Below, one piece after another: positions 18,177 through 27,275 of a DNA stretch of 64,000 nt (positions are counted from its first letter, which is position 1; every line of letters begins with the position of its first letter). Made by a program: the position numbers and the translations under genes. The notes beneath the pieces were generated by a model. That model saw only the letters and a program-made list of their open reading frames with translations. It was not told the origin of the DNA and made no database searches. This stretch comes from Acidipropionibacterium jensenii DSM 20535 (GTDB taxonomy: Bacteria; Actinomycetota; Actinomycetes; Propionibacteriales; Propionibacteriaceae). The stretch is from the NCBI RefSeq assembly GCF_000425285.1, contig NZ_AUDD01000010.1, forward strand, positions 50,439 to 114,438, given 5' to 3'.

Positions 18177-18932
18177 TCAGGAGAGGGCGACCTCCGCGGT
18201 GCCGCTGAACAGGGAGCTCTTGAAGGTGGACGTGGTGGGAGTGGTCCCCTTCGGCACGTCGAAGTAGGCGACGCCGCTCATCTTGTTCCCGGGGTTGATC
18301 TTCTTGAGGAAGATGCTGCCGTCCACGGCCCAGGTGTCGGTGGATGTGGAGTACTCGCTGCCCTTGGCGTCGGAGATCTTGATCTGCGAGTCATCGACAG
18401 TCGCCTGACCCTTGCCGCCGTTGGCGATCGTCACCGACAGCTTGCAGAACTGGCCCTGGGGAGTGAGCTGCTCCATGGGGTCGGACACCGTGACGCCGCA
18501 CCTGAACCCGGTCACCGTGAAGGTCAGGTCGCCGGACTTCACAGCGGTGCCGATCCCGGCCTTCTTCGGCTCCTCCTTCGTGGGCTCGGCCTTCTTCGAG
18601 GGGGCCTGCGCGTTCGCCTTGTCGGCCGCCTTCGCCGCACCGCCGCCGGCAGCCGCGCTGGCGGACTCCGATCCACCGGCGGCACCGCTGCTGGCGTTGT
18701 CGTCCCCGCCTCCACCCAGGTGGGAGGCGACGATCGCGCCCACGATGACGTAGAAGCAGATCATCCACCAGCGCTTCCAGATCGACTTCTTCGGCTTGCG
18801 CGGCGGCTGGAAGGCGGGCCCCTGGTACTGCTGGTAGGGGCCGTTGGGCATCGGCTGGCCGGGCTGCTGACCGGTGAAGCGCTGACCTGACTGCTGGTTC
18901 GGGCCGCTGAAGCCGGGGTTCTGCTGGGACAT
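18177..18932 (-). CDS. Membrane-anchored DUF4352-type protein
   Basis: A 251-residue protein with a Gln/Pro/Gly-rich N-terminus (about residues 1-45), a basic patch and one transmembrane helix (KSIWKRWWMICFYVIVGAI, about residues 49-67), then an Ala/Lys/Glu-rich linker and an immunoglobulin-like DUF4352 domain (about residues 130-251) with two cysteines (FRCG and QFCKL) likely to form a disulfide. The topology puts the domain outside the cell. DUF4352 proteins are often lipoproteins or anchored surface proteins of unknown function. GGAAGG lies 8 bases before the ATG. It is divergent from the restriction-modification operon. Confidence 0.8.
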   Translation of the reverse strand: MSQQNPGFSGPNQQSGQRFTGQQPGQPMPNGPYQQYQGPAFQPPRKPKKSIWKRWWMICFYVIVGAIVASHLGGGGDDNASSGAAGGSESASAAAGGGAAKAADKANAQAPSKKAEPTKEEPKKAGIGTAVKSGDLTFTVTGFRCGVTVSDPMEQLTPQGQFCKLSVTIANGGKGQATVDDSQIKISDAKGSEYSTSTDTWAVDGSIFLKKINPGNKMSGVAYFDVPKGTTPTTSTFKSSLFSGTAEVALS

Positions 18933-19032
18933 GGTGTGTCCTTCCTGTGCATTTTGGATGATCGGTGGTTTGGCCGTCGGTCCTCACCGGCAGCGACAGG
19001 AACACCGTGCCCTTCCCGGCTGACATCAGCGT

Positions 19033-19098
19033 CTTATAGTGCTGATAACCCCACTTATCAGATACCTGCTAATTCCTGTCGGACTGCTTGCGTAGAGT
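19033..19098. promoter_or_regulatory. Divergent promoter region with inverted-repeat operator
   Basis: An inverted repeat CTGATAA-N6-TTATCAG (19042-19048 with 19055-19061) lies between two -10-like boxes: TATAAG on the minus strand (19033-19038), facing the DUF4352 gene, and TAGAGT on the plus strand (19093-19098), facing the type I methylase-like gene. The repeat overlaps where the minus-strand -35 box would be and lies just upstream of the plus-strand one. The HTH-bearing first protein of the operon is a candidate to bind it. Promoter boxes are assigned by eye. Confidence 0.4.
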
Positions 19099-19126
19099 GC
19101 CAGCATCACCACTGAGAGGAGACGCC

Positions 19127-21172
19127 ATGGCCGCCACACTGTCGATGGCCGACATCGCTCGGCTGGCGCACGTTCAGCGTCCGGTCGTCTCCATGTGGCG
19201 CCAGCGCGCCGTCCCGGGCGCCCCCTTCCCCACCCCGCGGGCCGACGGCCGGTTCAGCGCCGGGGATGTCCTCACCTACCTGTCGGCGACCGGCCGCGGC
19301 AACAATCCCGATCCGGAGCTGACGTCGGATCTCACCGTTGCCTCGAGTTCGGCCACCGACCCGGCAGACCGCGGAGACCTGCTCACCCTGCTGGCGGCAA
19401 GGGCGGTGCTGGGTGCCGACGCCCTGGCCGAGACCGACGTCGAGGACCTGCTCGACGATGTGGAGGCCCTCGATCCTGACGACGAGTGGCTGTTCTCCGA
19501 GGTGGAGGGGGCCGACGTCGAGCGGCTCGCCCGCACCGCCGACGCCGTGGCCGACAACTCCTACTCCCCCGCGGAGGCCTACGAGCAGCTCCTGGCCGCC
19601 GATCCGGACCCCTCCGGCCTCACCGCACCGCTGGTCGACCTCCTGGCCGAGCTCACCGCAGCGCTGTTGGGCGAGGACAGCAAGTTGGTGGACGTCGCCG
19701 GCACCGCGACCGGCACCGCACTGAGGCTGGCCGCGGACGAGTCGTTGACGCCGCCGGCCATCCTGCTGGCCCGTGACCTGCCCTCCGACCGGGCCACTGC
19801 CCGGCGGACGCCGCTGCGCGCAACGTTGCGCCGTTACCGGGTTCATCGCTGCGAGGTCGGCACGGTGGCCATGGAGGACGACTGGGATCTACCCGCCGGG
19901 TCGGTGATCCTGGCACGAGTCCCCGACCACACCGATCCCGCCCGCGCCGATCCGGCCCAGTCCGATCCCGACCACACCGACTCCGCCCACACTGATTCTG
20001 TCCAGGCCGCTCCCGCCACCGCCGAGGCGTTTGGCCTCATCGACGACCTCACCCTCCAGATGGGCCCCGGCACCACCGCCCTGGTCCTCGGCCCGGCCTC
20101 GATCCTCATCGACGAACTGCCGGACGCCCTGGTGGGTCAACGCGACGCCTTCCTGCGCCGCGGTCTGGTGCGAGCCGCGGTACGCCTGCCGGCAGGGCTG
20201 CTGCGAGGAGGCGGCGGGGAGCACCTGGCCCTGTGGCTGCTGGCGGAGGGCGACTCCCGTCACCTGTGGGCCGGGGATCTGTCGGGGCGCAGCCTGGATG
20301 CGGCGACCAGTCAGCAGCTGCTGGATGACGTGGTCGCGGTCGCCAGGTCCGAACGGCAGCGCGCCTTCTCGATCCTGCACCGGGCCGAGGCCGCCAAGGT
20401 CATCGCGTTGTCGCAGTCCCTGGTGGCCCTGGACGTCTCCCCCGCCGACCCATTGCCCGTCTCAGCGGCCGACGACGCCGCGCGGATGGCCGAGCTGCTG
20501 GCGCTTCTCGCCGAGCCGATGCCCGATCCGCTGTCGGGGCTGAGGCCCGAGGCCTCGGACGCCGGAGGGGGCGGTCACGGGTCGGCGCTGTCTGCCACCC
20601 TGGGAGACCTGGCCCGCAAGCGGCTGGTCCGCATCATCTCCGGTTACCGGCTCCCCCGACTCCCGGCCGGGACGCTCCAGATGTGGACCGCCGAGGCCGT
20701 GGCCACTCACCTGCCTGCCGGCGTCGACCTGCTCGCGTTGACCACCGCCATCCCGGGGGCGGCCCTCACCGCGCCCGACGACCTCGTCTTCACCTCGACC
20801 GGGACCCCGCATGCCGTGGTGGACGCCGGTGGAGGCTCGGTGGTGGCCTATCCGGCCCGGATCCTGCGGGTCTCGCCGACAGCGTCCTGCTCCCCGCGAG
20901 CGATCGCGGCCACCATCAATGAGCTGAGACCTGGCACCGGGATCGGCAAGTGGCGGTCATGGCAGGTGCCGCTGGTCTCGGGGAGCCGCCGTGAGGTGGA
21001 GGACGTCATGACCCGGATACAGGCGTGGGAGGATCAGACCCGCACTCGGTTGGCGCAGATCGGCGAGCTGCGGCGTCTGGCCACCCGATCAGTGACGTCG
21101 GGTGCGGTGAGGTTCGCGGCAGCGGACTGCACGCACCCCGAGCCAGCCCCTGTCGATGAGAAAGGCCAGTGA
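19127..21172 (+). CDS. HTH/degenerate N6-adenine methylase/TRD-like protein, first gene of the type I R-M operon
   Basis: A 681-residue protein. Residues 5-55 form a helix-turn-helix with VVSMWRQR, like the domain at the front of many actinobacterial N-6 DNA methylases. Residues 148-205 follow the HsdM pattern (AYEQLL..., LTAPLVDLLAEL, then a motif-I-like VDVAGTATGTAL). The catalytic NPPF/Y motif IV is missing; at its position the sequence reads VILARVPDHTD, followed by an Asp/His/Thr/Pro-rich insert. The methylase-like C-terminal part returns with FLRRGLVRAAVRLPAGLL. The last 170 residues look like a target recognition domain with a helical end. The gene overlaps hsdM (TGATG). GAGGAG precedes the ATG. 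The protein should not methylate on its own; a regulatory or DNA-recognition role is inference. Confidence 0.75.
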   Translation: MAATLSMADIARLAHVQRPVVSMWRQRAVPGAPFPTPRADGRFSAGDVLTYLSATGRGNNPDPELTSDLTVASSSATDPADRGDLLTLLAARAVLGADALAETDVEDLLDDVEALDPDDEWLFSEVEGADVERLARTADAVADNSYSPAEAYEQLLAADPDPSGLTAPLVDLLAELTAALLGEDSKLVDVAGTATGTALRLAADESLTPPAILLARDLPSDRATARRTPLRATLRRYRVHRCEVGTVAMEDDWDLPAGSVILARVPDHTDPARADPAQSDPDHTDSAHTDSVQAAPATAEAFGLIDDLTLQMGPGTTALVLGPASILIDELPDALVGQRDAFLRRGLVRAAVRLPAGLLRGGGGEHLALWLLAEGDSRHLWAGDLSGRSLDAATSQQLLDDVVAVARSERQRAFSILHRAEAAKVIALSQSLVALDVSPADPLPVSAADDAARMAELLALLAEPMPDPLSGLRPEASDAGGGGHGSALSATLGDLARKRLVRIISGYRLPRLPAGTLQMWTAEAVATHLPAGVDLLALTTAIPGAALTAPDDLVFTSTGTPHAVVDAGGGSVVAYPARILRVSPTASCSPRAIAATINELRPGTGIGKWRSWQVPLVSGSRREVEDVMTRIQAWEDQTRTRLAQIGELRRLATRSVTSGAVRFAAADCTHPEPAPVDEKGQ

Positions 21173-22806
21173 TGGCAGAGCGATCCGTGACGACCCCGTC
21201 GACCCGCAAGGAGCTCAAGGACACCTTGTGGAAGGCCGCCGACAAGCTGCGCGGCTCGATGAGCGCCGCCCAGTACAAGGACGTCGTGCTGGGGCTGATC
21301 TTCCTCAAGTACGTCTCCGACGCCTTCCAGGAGAAGCGCGACCAGATCGCCGAGCAGGCCCGGGCCGAGGGTCTGGACGAGGAGGACGTCGCCGAGACCC
21401 TGGAGGATCGCGACGAGTACGCCTCGGGCGCCTTCTGGGTGGATCCCGATGCCCGCTGGGCGGCTCTGGTGGCCGATGCGAAGGTCACCGAGGGGAGCAC
21501 CATCGGCCAGCGGATCAATGAGGCGATGGATCTACTGATGCGCGACAACCCGTCACTGGCGGGCACCCTGCCGAGGTTGTTCAACGGCAACAATGTGGAT
21601 CAGCGTCGACTGGCCGAGCTGATGGACCTGCTGAACTCGGTGCAGTTCTCCGGGCAGGGGGCCGCCAAGGCCAGGGATCTGCTGGGCGAGGTCTACGAGT
21701 ACTTCCTGGCCAATTTCGCCCTGTCGGAGGGACATCGCGGTGGCGAGTTCTACACCCCGGCCTCGGTGGTGCGGATCATCGTCGAGGTGCTGCAGCCGAA
21801 AACGGGGCGGGTCTACGACCCGTGCTGCGGGTCGGGCGGGATGTTCGTCCAGGCCGAGAAGTTCCTGGAGGCCCACGATGCCGATCCGACGAATCTCGCG
21901 GTATACGGCCAGGAGCTCAACGAGTCGACCTGGCGGATGGCGAAGATGAACCTGGCCATTCACGGTCTGGGCGGCAATCTGGGCCCACGGTGGGGGGACA
22001 CCTTCGCGCTGGACTATCACTCTGATGTGCAGATGGACTTCGTGATGGCCAACCCGCCGTTCAACATCAAGGACTGGAACCGGCGGGAGTCCGATCCGCG
22101 CTGGGTCTACGGGGTACCGCCGGCCAAGAACGCCAACTACGCGTGGATGCAGCACATCCTGTCGAAGTTGGCGCCAGGCGGGACTGCCGGAGTGGTGATG
22201 GCCAATGGGTCGATGACCTCCTCGTCGAATGGCGAGGGCGACATCCGGGCGCAGTTCGTGGAGCACGACATAGTGGCGGCGATGGTGGCGCTTCCCGACA
22301 AGCTGTTCCGCTCGACCGGGATCCCGGCCTGCCTGTGGTTCTTTGCCCGCGACAAGGGGGTGGGTCCTGGCGGGTCGGTGGATCGACGCGGCCAGGTGCT
22401 GTTCATCGACGCCCGTGAGATGGGCTACATGATCACCCGGGCCCAGCGGGGGCTGAGGGCCGAGGAGATCCAGAGGATCGCCGACACCGTCCACGCCTGG
22501 CGAGGGATGGAGCAGCTGGCGGTGTCGACTGCGGATGTCACCGTCGAGGAGGATGCCGAAGTCACCGCGGCCGGCGCGGAGTACGAGGATGTCGCGGGAT
22601 TCTGCAAGTCCGTGAGCACCGCCGAGATCAAGGCCGCCGGCTATGCCTTGACGCCGGGGCGTTACGTCGGGATGGCCGAGGCGCCCAAGGATGCCGAGCC
22701 CTTGGACGAGAAGATCGCGAGGCTAACAAGTGAGCTCAATGCGCAATTCGCCGAGTCATCACTTTTACAGAACCGCGTCCATCGAGCCTTAGAGAATCTC
22801 GCATGA
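21172..22806 (+). CDS. hsdM: Type I restriction-modification methyltransferase subunit HsdM
   Basis: A 544-residue adenine-N6 methylase. The N-terminal HsdM helical domain (about residues 10-160, with YKDVVLGLIFLKYVSDAF) is followed by the catalytic domain: EFYTPASVV, SAM-binding DPCCGSGGMF (216-225) and catalytic NPPF (294-297). It works with HsdS to methylate hemimethylated target sites and with HsdR to cut unmethylated ones. The ATG at 21172 overlaps the upstream stop (TGATG) and has AAAGG upstream. The last 20 codons drift toward lower G+C, leading into hsdS. Confidence 0.95.
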   Translation: MAERSVTTPSTRKELKDTLWKAADKLRGSMSAAQYKDVVLGLIFLKYVSDAFQEKRDQIAEQARAEGLDEEDVAETLEDRDEYASGAFWVDPDARWAALVADAKVTEGSTIGQRINEAMDLLMRDNPSLAGTLPRLFNGNNVDQRRLAELMDLLNSVQFSGQGAAKARDLLGEVYEYFLANFALSEGHRGGEFYTPASVVRIIVEVLQPKTGRVYDPCCGSGGMFVQAEKFLEAHDADPTNLAVYGQELNESTWRMAKMNLAIHGLGGNLGPRWGDTFALDYHSDVQMDFVMANPPFNIKDWNRRESDPRWVYGVPPAKNANYAWMQHILSKLAPGGTAGVVMANGSMTSSSNGEGDIRAQFVEHDIVAAMVALPDKLFRSTGIPACLWFFARDKGVGPGGSVDRRGQVLFIDAREMGYMITRAQRGLRAEEIQRIADTVHAWRGMEQLAVSTADVTVEEDAEVTAAGAEYEDVAGFCKSVSTAEIKAAGYALTPGRYVGMAEAPKDAEPLDEKIARLTSELNAQFAESSLLQNRVHRALENLA

Positions 22807-24008
22807 GCGTCGCCGTTGACTGGGAGCCTTTGGAGGCGGCCGTGTCAGTCATACTGGACCATCGTGGTATGACTCCAAAAAAGCTCGGCTCTGAATTCGT
22901 ACCTTATGGAATCCCTGTCGCCTCTGCAATGTTGGTGAAGGATGGCCTAATCGACCTTACCGACGCGAGATTCGTGAATGATGAGACATATCAGAAATGG
23001 ATGCCAGAACCACTTCAAAAAGGGGATGTAATCCTCACCAGCGAGGCACCACTTGGAAGGGTCGCTCAGGTCGACACAAACTCACCGCTTGTACTAGGTC
23101 AGCGCCTGTTCGCTCTTCGAGGCCGGAGCGGACACCTTGACTCCCGATACCTTTACTATGCGCTACAATCATCTCGAGTTTCGAACGATATCCAGAGCCG
23201 CGCGACTGGTACAACCGTGCTTGGAATCAGGCAGTCTGCCCTACGTCAGGTCAAGCTGCCAATTCGACCGATCTGTGTCCAGCAAGCCATTGCGGAGGTG
23301 TTGGGGGCGCTGGACGACAAGATCGCCGCCAACCGCAAGCTCGTCACTACCGCCGAGTCCTACCTGCGCGCTATCTTCGATCGAGATCTCGCAAGCAATG
23401 ATCTTCCAACCAGTCCGCTTGACAGCATCGTCCAGCTGAACCCGAAACGTCCAGCACCAAAGGATCCAGCGCCATTGATCCCCATGCAGGCTCTCCCGAC
23501 CCCTGGAATCACTATTCCCGAGTTCACTCGGGATACCCCGAAGGGCGGAGTTCGCTTCACGAACGGAGACACACTTCTCGCCAGGATCACTCCATGTCTG
23601 GAGAACGGCAAGACTGCATTCGTTGGAAGTCTGGCCGAGGGTGAAATCGGGATTGGATCCACCGAGTACATCGTTTTGCGCAGTATAGAACCGTACCCTC
23701 TCGAAGTGAGCTACTTCATCGCGACCGACGCAACATTCAGAGCAGAGGCGATCCGACGAATGACGGGGACATCGGGTCGACAGCGAGTCAAGGCGCAGGA
23801 TGTCGCCAAAGTTCCGATTCACTTGACCTCTGATCGTGCGGCTATGCGACAGTTTGGCGATCTGGCGAGGTCTTGCTTCCAGCACGCCGAGATTCTGAGT
23901 GCAGAATCCCGGACTCTCGCCTCACTTCGTGACACTCTCCTCCCCGCTCTCATGGACGGGACCATCCGCGTCAAGGATGCCGAGACACATGTAGAGGAAG
24001 TGCTCTGA
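22803..24008 (+). CDS. hsdS: Type I restriction-modification specificity subunit HsdS
   Basis: A 401-residue specificity subunit with two target recognition domains (about residues 1-155 and 200-365). Each is followed by a conserved helix: EVLGALDDKIAANRKL after the first and the LASLRDTLLPALMDG ending after the second. It reads the two halves of a bipartite DNA target; the sequence recognised cannot be predicted. Start and stop overlap both neighbours (ATGA with hsdM, TGATG with hsdR). The gene has clearly lower G+C and more A/T-ending codons than hsdM and hsdR, typical of recently exchanged specificity genes. Confidence 0.95.
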   Translation: MSVAVDWEPLEAAVSVILDHRGMTPKKLGSEFVPYGIPVASAMLVKDGLIDLTDARFVNDETYQKWMPEPLQKGDVILTSEAPLGRVAQVDTNSPLVLGQRLFALRGRSGHLDSRYLYYALQSSRVSNDIQSRATGTTVLGIRQSALRQVKLPIRPICVQQAIAEVLGALDDKIAANRKLVTTAESYLRAIFDRDLASNDLPTSPLDSIVQLNPKRPAPKDPAPLIPMQALPTPGITIPEFTRDTPKGGVRFTNGDTLLARITPCLENGKTAFVGSLAEGEIGIGSTEYIVLRSIEPYPLEVSYFIATDATFRAEAIRRMTGTSGRQRVKAQDVAKVPIHLTSDRAAMRQFGDLARSCFQHAEILSAESRTLASLRDTLLPALMDGTIRVKDAETHVEEVL

Positions 24009-27000
24009 TGTCACCTGCCGGCAGGTCACTCATGCATGAGGACGACTGGGAGGCCGACATGCTCGACTGGCTCGGGCAGATCGGCTGGCAACCCGGCAAG
24101 GGATCCGAGATCGCCGCGCAGCGCCAGTCCGAGTCAGACCTCATCCTCCATGACGACTTCCTGACAGTCCTGCGAGGCCTGAACCCCGAGGTCCCGGCCA
24201 ACCACCTGGCCGAGGCGGCCGCGATGATCTGCGCACCGGCGTCCCAGGATGCCATCGCCGAGAACGAGCGCTTCCACACCTTCCTGGTCCACGGCTTCCG
24301 GGGGCTGAGCTACCTCGACCTCAACGGCGTCGAGCAGACCCCGACCATCCAGCTGCTGGCCGACGACCCCGAGCGCAATGTCTTCCGCGCGATCCAACAG
24401 GTGACCATCCGCCAGTCCGGCCACCACCGCCGCTTCGACGTCGTGCTCTACGTCAACGGCCTTCCCCTGGTGATCGTCGAGCTCAAGGATGCCGGCAGCA
24501 CCCGGGCCACCATCTCCAAGGCCCACAGTCAGCTCGCCACCTACCTCGACGAGTTCCCCACCGCTTTTCGCACCGTGGTCGCCACCGTCATCTCCGACGG
24601 GATCAGCGCCAAGTACGGCACACCCTTCACCCCCTACAACCACTTCAGCCCGTGGACTGTCGACGAGCAGGGCGTCCCGCTCTCCCCACCGCCCACCGAG
24701 GAACTCGAGCCGCTCACCTACGGATTGTTCGACCAACGACATTTCATCGACGTCGTCAAGCACTTCGTCACCTTCGAGCACGGGGACAGGCCCACCAAGC
24801 TGATCGCCAAACCCCACCAGTACTTCGCAGTCCGCAAGGCCCTCGCCCATACCCTGACCGCCGTCGACTCCGACGGGAAGGCCGGGGTGGTGTGGCACAC
24901 CCAGGGATCGGGCAAGTCCCTGGAGATGGAGTTCTACACCAACCTGGTGATGACCCATCCGGTGCTGCACAACCCGACGATCGTCCTCATCACCGACCGC
25001 AACGAGCTCGACGGGCAGCTCTACGAGGGATTCGCCAGGTCCACCCTGCTGCCCGAGGCGCCCCTCCAGATCACTACCCGCTGGGAGCTGCGCCAGGAAC
25101 TGTCCTCCAAGAACTCCGGCGGGATCATCTTCACCACCCTGCAGAAGTTCGGCCGCACCGGCCAGGAGCGCGAGTCGGGCGCCGACCACCCGCTGCTCAC
25201 CGACCGGCACAATGTCATCGTCATCGTCGACGAGGCCCACCGCAGCCACTACGACGACCTAGACGGCTACGCCCGCTACCTCAAGGACGCGCTGCCCAAT
25301 GCCACTCTGATCGCCTTCACCGGCACCCCGCTCAACGAGGCCGACCGCAACACCCGCGCGGTGTTCGGCGACTACATCGACATCTACGACCTCGACCGGG
25401 CCGTCGCCGACGGTGCCACCGTGCCCGTTCACTACGAGCCGCGACTGGTCAAGGTGCGGCTGTCCAGCGACCTCACCGCCGAGCAGATCGACGCCGCCGC
25501 CGACGAGCAGACCGCCGGCCTCGACGACTCCGAACGCCAGCGCATCGAGCAGGCGGTCGCCGTCATCAACGCCATCTACGGCGCCCCCGCGCGGCTCCAC
25601 GCGCTGGCCGCCGATATCGTCTCCCACTGGGAGAACCGGCAGAAGCTGGTGACTCCCACCCTCCAGCCGGTCGACGGGGAGACAGATGCGACTCCCCATG
25701 GCAAGGGGATCATCGTGTGCAGCACGCGGGAGATCGCAGCCAGGCTCTACGACCAGATCGTGGCGCTGCGGCCGCAATGGCACTCCGACGACGACACCCG
25801 CGGTGTCATCAAGGTGGTGTACTCCGGATCGGCATCCGACCGCCCGCCGATCAGCAACCACGTGCGCACCGAGTCGGCGAACAAGATCATCAAGAACCGC
25901 CTCAAGGACATCGACGACGAGCTCGAACTGGTGATCGTCAAGGACATGATGCTCACCGGATTCGACGCCCCACCGTGGCACACCATGTACCTCGACCGGC
26001 CCCTCAAGGGGGCCCAGCTGATGCAGGCCCTGGCGCGGGTGAACCGGACCTTCCGCGGCAAGCAGGACGGGCTGCTGGTGGCCTACGCCCCGTTGGACGC
26101 CAACCTCAAAGCGGCCCTGGCGGAGTACACCCAGGGTGGTGCCCGTGCCGAGGAGACCGGGCGCGACATCGCGGAGGCGGCTGCTGCCACCCGCCGACTG
26201 ACCGAGGCGCTGCGGGGGTTGCTCTCCGGCTGCGGCTGGCGGCCGGTCCTCGAGGGTGGCGGACAGGGCGCGAGCCGTCACGCGGTGCAGATGGCGGTGG
26301 ACTATCTGCGCTCCCCCCACACCCCTGGCAACCGGGTGGCCGAGGGCCAGGAGTCACTCAAGGACCGGTTCCGGATGCTGTCGGGACAGCTGAGCCGGAT
26401 GTGGGCGCTGTCCTCCGGGGATGCGACGCTGGCCGGTCTGCGCCACGAGATCGCCTTCTACGAGCAGGTCCGCGGGTGGATGGCCAAGTTCGACGCCAAG
26501 GAGCGGGAGGCCAACGGCCGGCCGATCCCCGAGGAGGTGCAGCGGATGCTGCGCGGCCTGGTGGCCGAGGCCACCGAGGCCGGCGGGGTGACCGATATCT
26601 ACTCCGAGGTGGGCCTGGACCGCCCCGATCTGCGCTCGCTGAAGCCTGGCGATGCCGAGGCACTGAGTCAGAGCGCGACCCCGCACCTGGCCATCGAGGC
26701 GCTGCGCGACATGCTCATCACCGAGTCGCGGGCCGCCACCGCCAGCAATATCGCCCGGCGGACGGCCTTCAGCCAACGGATCTCCGACCTCATGCTGCGC
26801 TACACCAACCAGCAGCTCACCGCCGCCCAGGTGCTCGCCGAGTTGATCTCGGTCGCCGGGGAGGTCCAGGCCGAGGCCGACCGGGGCAAGCGCTTCTCCC
26901 CACCACTGAACCGCGACGAGTTGGCCTTCTATGACGCCGTGAGCCAGAACGACTCGGCAGTCCAGCTGCTGGGCGACGGCGTCCTGGCCGAGATGGCCCG

Positions 27001-27196
27001 CGAACTGGTGGCCGTGATGCGCCGCGACACCCGCACCGACTGGAAGGTCCGCGACGACGTCAAGGCCTCCCTGCGCGCCGCGGTGAGACGACTTCTGCGC
27101 AAGTACAAGTACCCCCCGGACAAGCAGCCCGAGGCCGTCACCCGGGTCATCGAGCAGATGGAGGAGCTGGCTCCCGGCTACCAGAGCGCTGCATAA
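24008..27196 (+). CDS. hsdR: Type I restriction enzyme motor/nuclease subunit HsdR
   Basis: A 1062-residue subunit that translocates and cuts unmethylated DNA. The N-terminal nuclease has the PD-(D/E)xK set, with Asp144 (FDVVLY), Glu158 and Lys160 (VELKD). The SF2 helicase motor follows with Walker A (HTQGSGKS), DEAH (VDEAHRSHYD), FTGTPL and the late motifs VVKDMMLTGFDAP and QALARVNR. The C-terminal helical domain binds the methylase core. It is full length without visible frameshift. The start overlaps the hsdS stop (TGATG). The system looks intact. Confidence 0.95.
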   Translation: MSPAGRSLMHEDDWEADMLDWLGQIGWQPGKGSEIAAQRQSESDLILHDDFLTVLRGLNPEVPANHLAEAAAMICAPASQDAIAENERFHTFLVHGFRGLSYLDLNGVEQTPTIQLLADDPERNVFRAIQQVTIRQSGHHRRFDVVLYVNGLPLVIVELKDAGSTRATISKAHSQLATYLDEFPTAFRTVVATVISDGISAKYGTPFTPYNHFSPWTVDEQGVPLSPPPTEELEPLTYGLFDQRHFIDVVKHFVTFEHGDRPTKLIAKPHQYFAVRKALAHTLTAVDSDGKAGVVWHTQGSGKSLEMEFYTNLVMTHPVLHNPTIVLITDRNELDGQLYEGFARSTLLPEAPLQITTRWELRQELSSKNSGGIIFTTLQKFGRTGQERESGADHPLLTDRHNVIVIVDEAHRSHYDDLDGYARYLKDALPNATLIAFTGTPLNEADRNTRAVFGDYIDIYDLDRAVADGATVPVHYEPRLVKVRLSSDLTAEQIDAAADEQTAGLDDSERQRIEQAVAVINAIYGAPARLHALAADIVSHWENRQKLVTPTLQPVDGETDATPHGKGIIVCSTREIAARLYDQIVALRPQWHSDDDTRGVIKVVYSGSASDRPPISNHVRTESANKIIKNRLKDIDDELELVIVKDMMLTGFDAPPWHTMYLDRPLKGAQLMQALARVNRTFRGKQDGLLVAYAPLDANLKAALAEYTQGGARAEETGRDIAEAAAATRRLTEALRGLLSGCGWRPVLEGGGQGASRHAVQMAVDYLRSPHTPGNRVAEGQESLKDRFRMLSGQLSRMWALSSGDATLAGLRHEIAFYEQVRGWMAKFDAKEREANGRPIPEEVQRMLRGLVAEATEAGGVTDIYSEVGLDRPDLRSLKPGDAEALSQSATPHLAIEALRDMLITESRAATASNIARRTAFSQRISDLMLRYTNQQLTAAQVLAELISVAGEVQAEADRGKRFSPPLNRDELAFYDAVSQNDSAVQLLGDGVLAEMARELVAVMRRDTRTDWKVRDDVKASLRAAVRRLLRKYKYPPDKQPEAVTRVIEQMEELAPGYQSAA

Positions 27197-27275
27197 GGGG
27201 ATTGGCCGTCACTCATGTGGCCGGCATTGAGATGAGCGGCACGCACCCACATCGAGTGGATTGCCAGCGACTGGT

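Noticed and set aside
24652..26934. A 760-codon plus-strand frame within hsdR
   Set aside because: It overlaps hsdR in another frame, is extremely Arg/Gly/Pro-rich and has no recognisable domain; hsdR is complete in its own frame.
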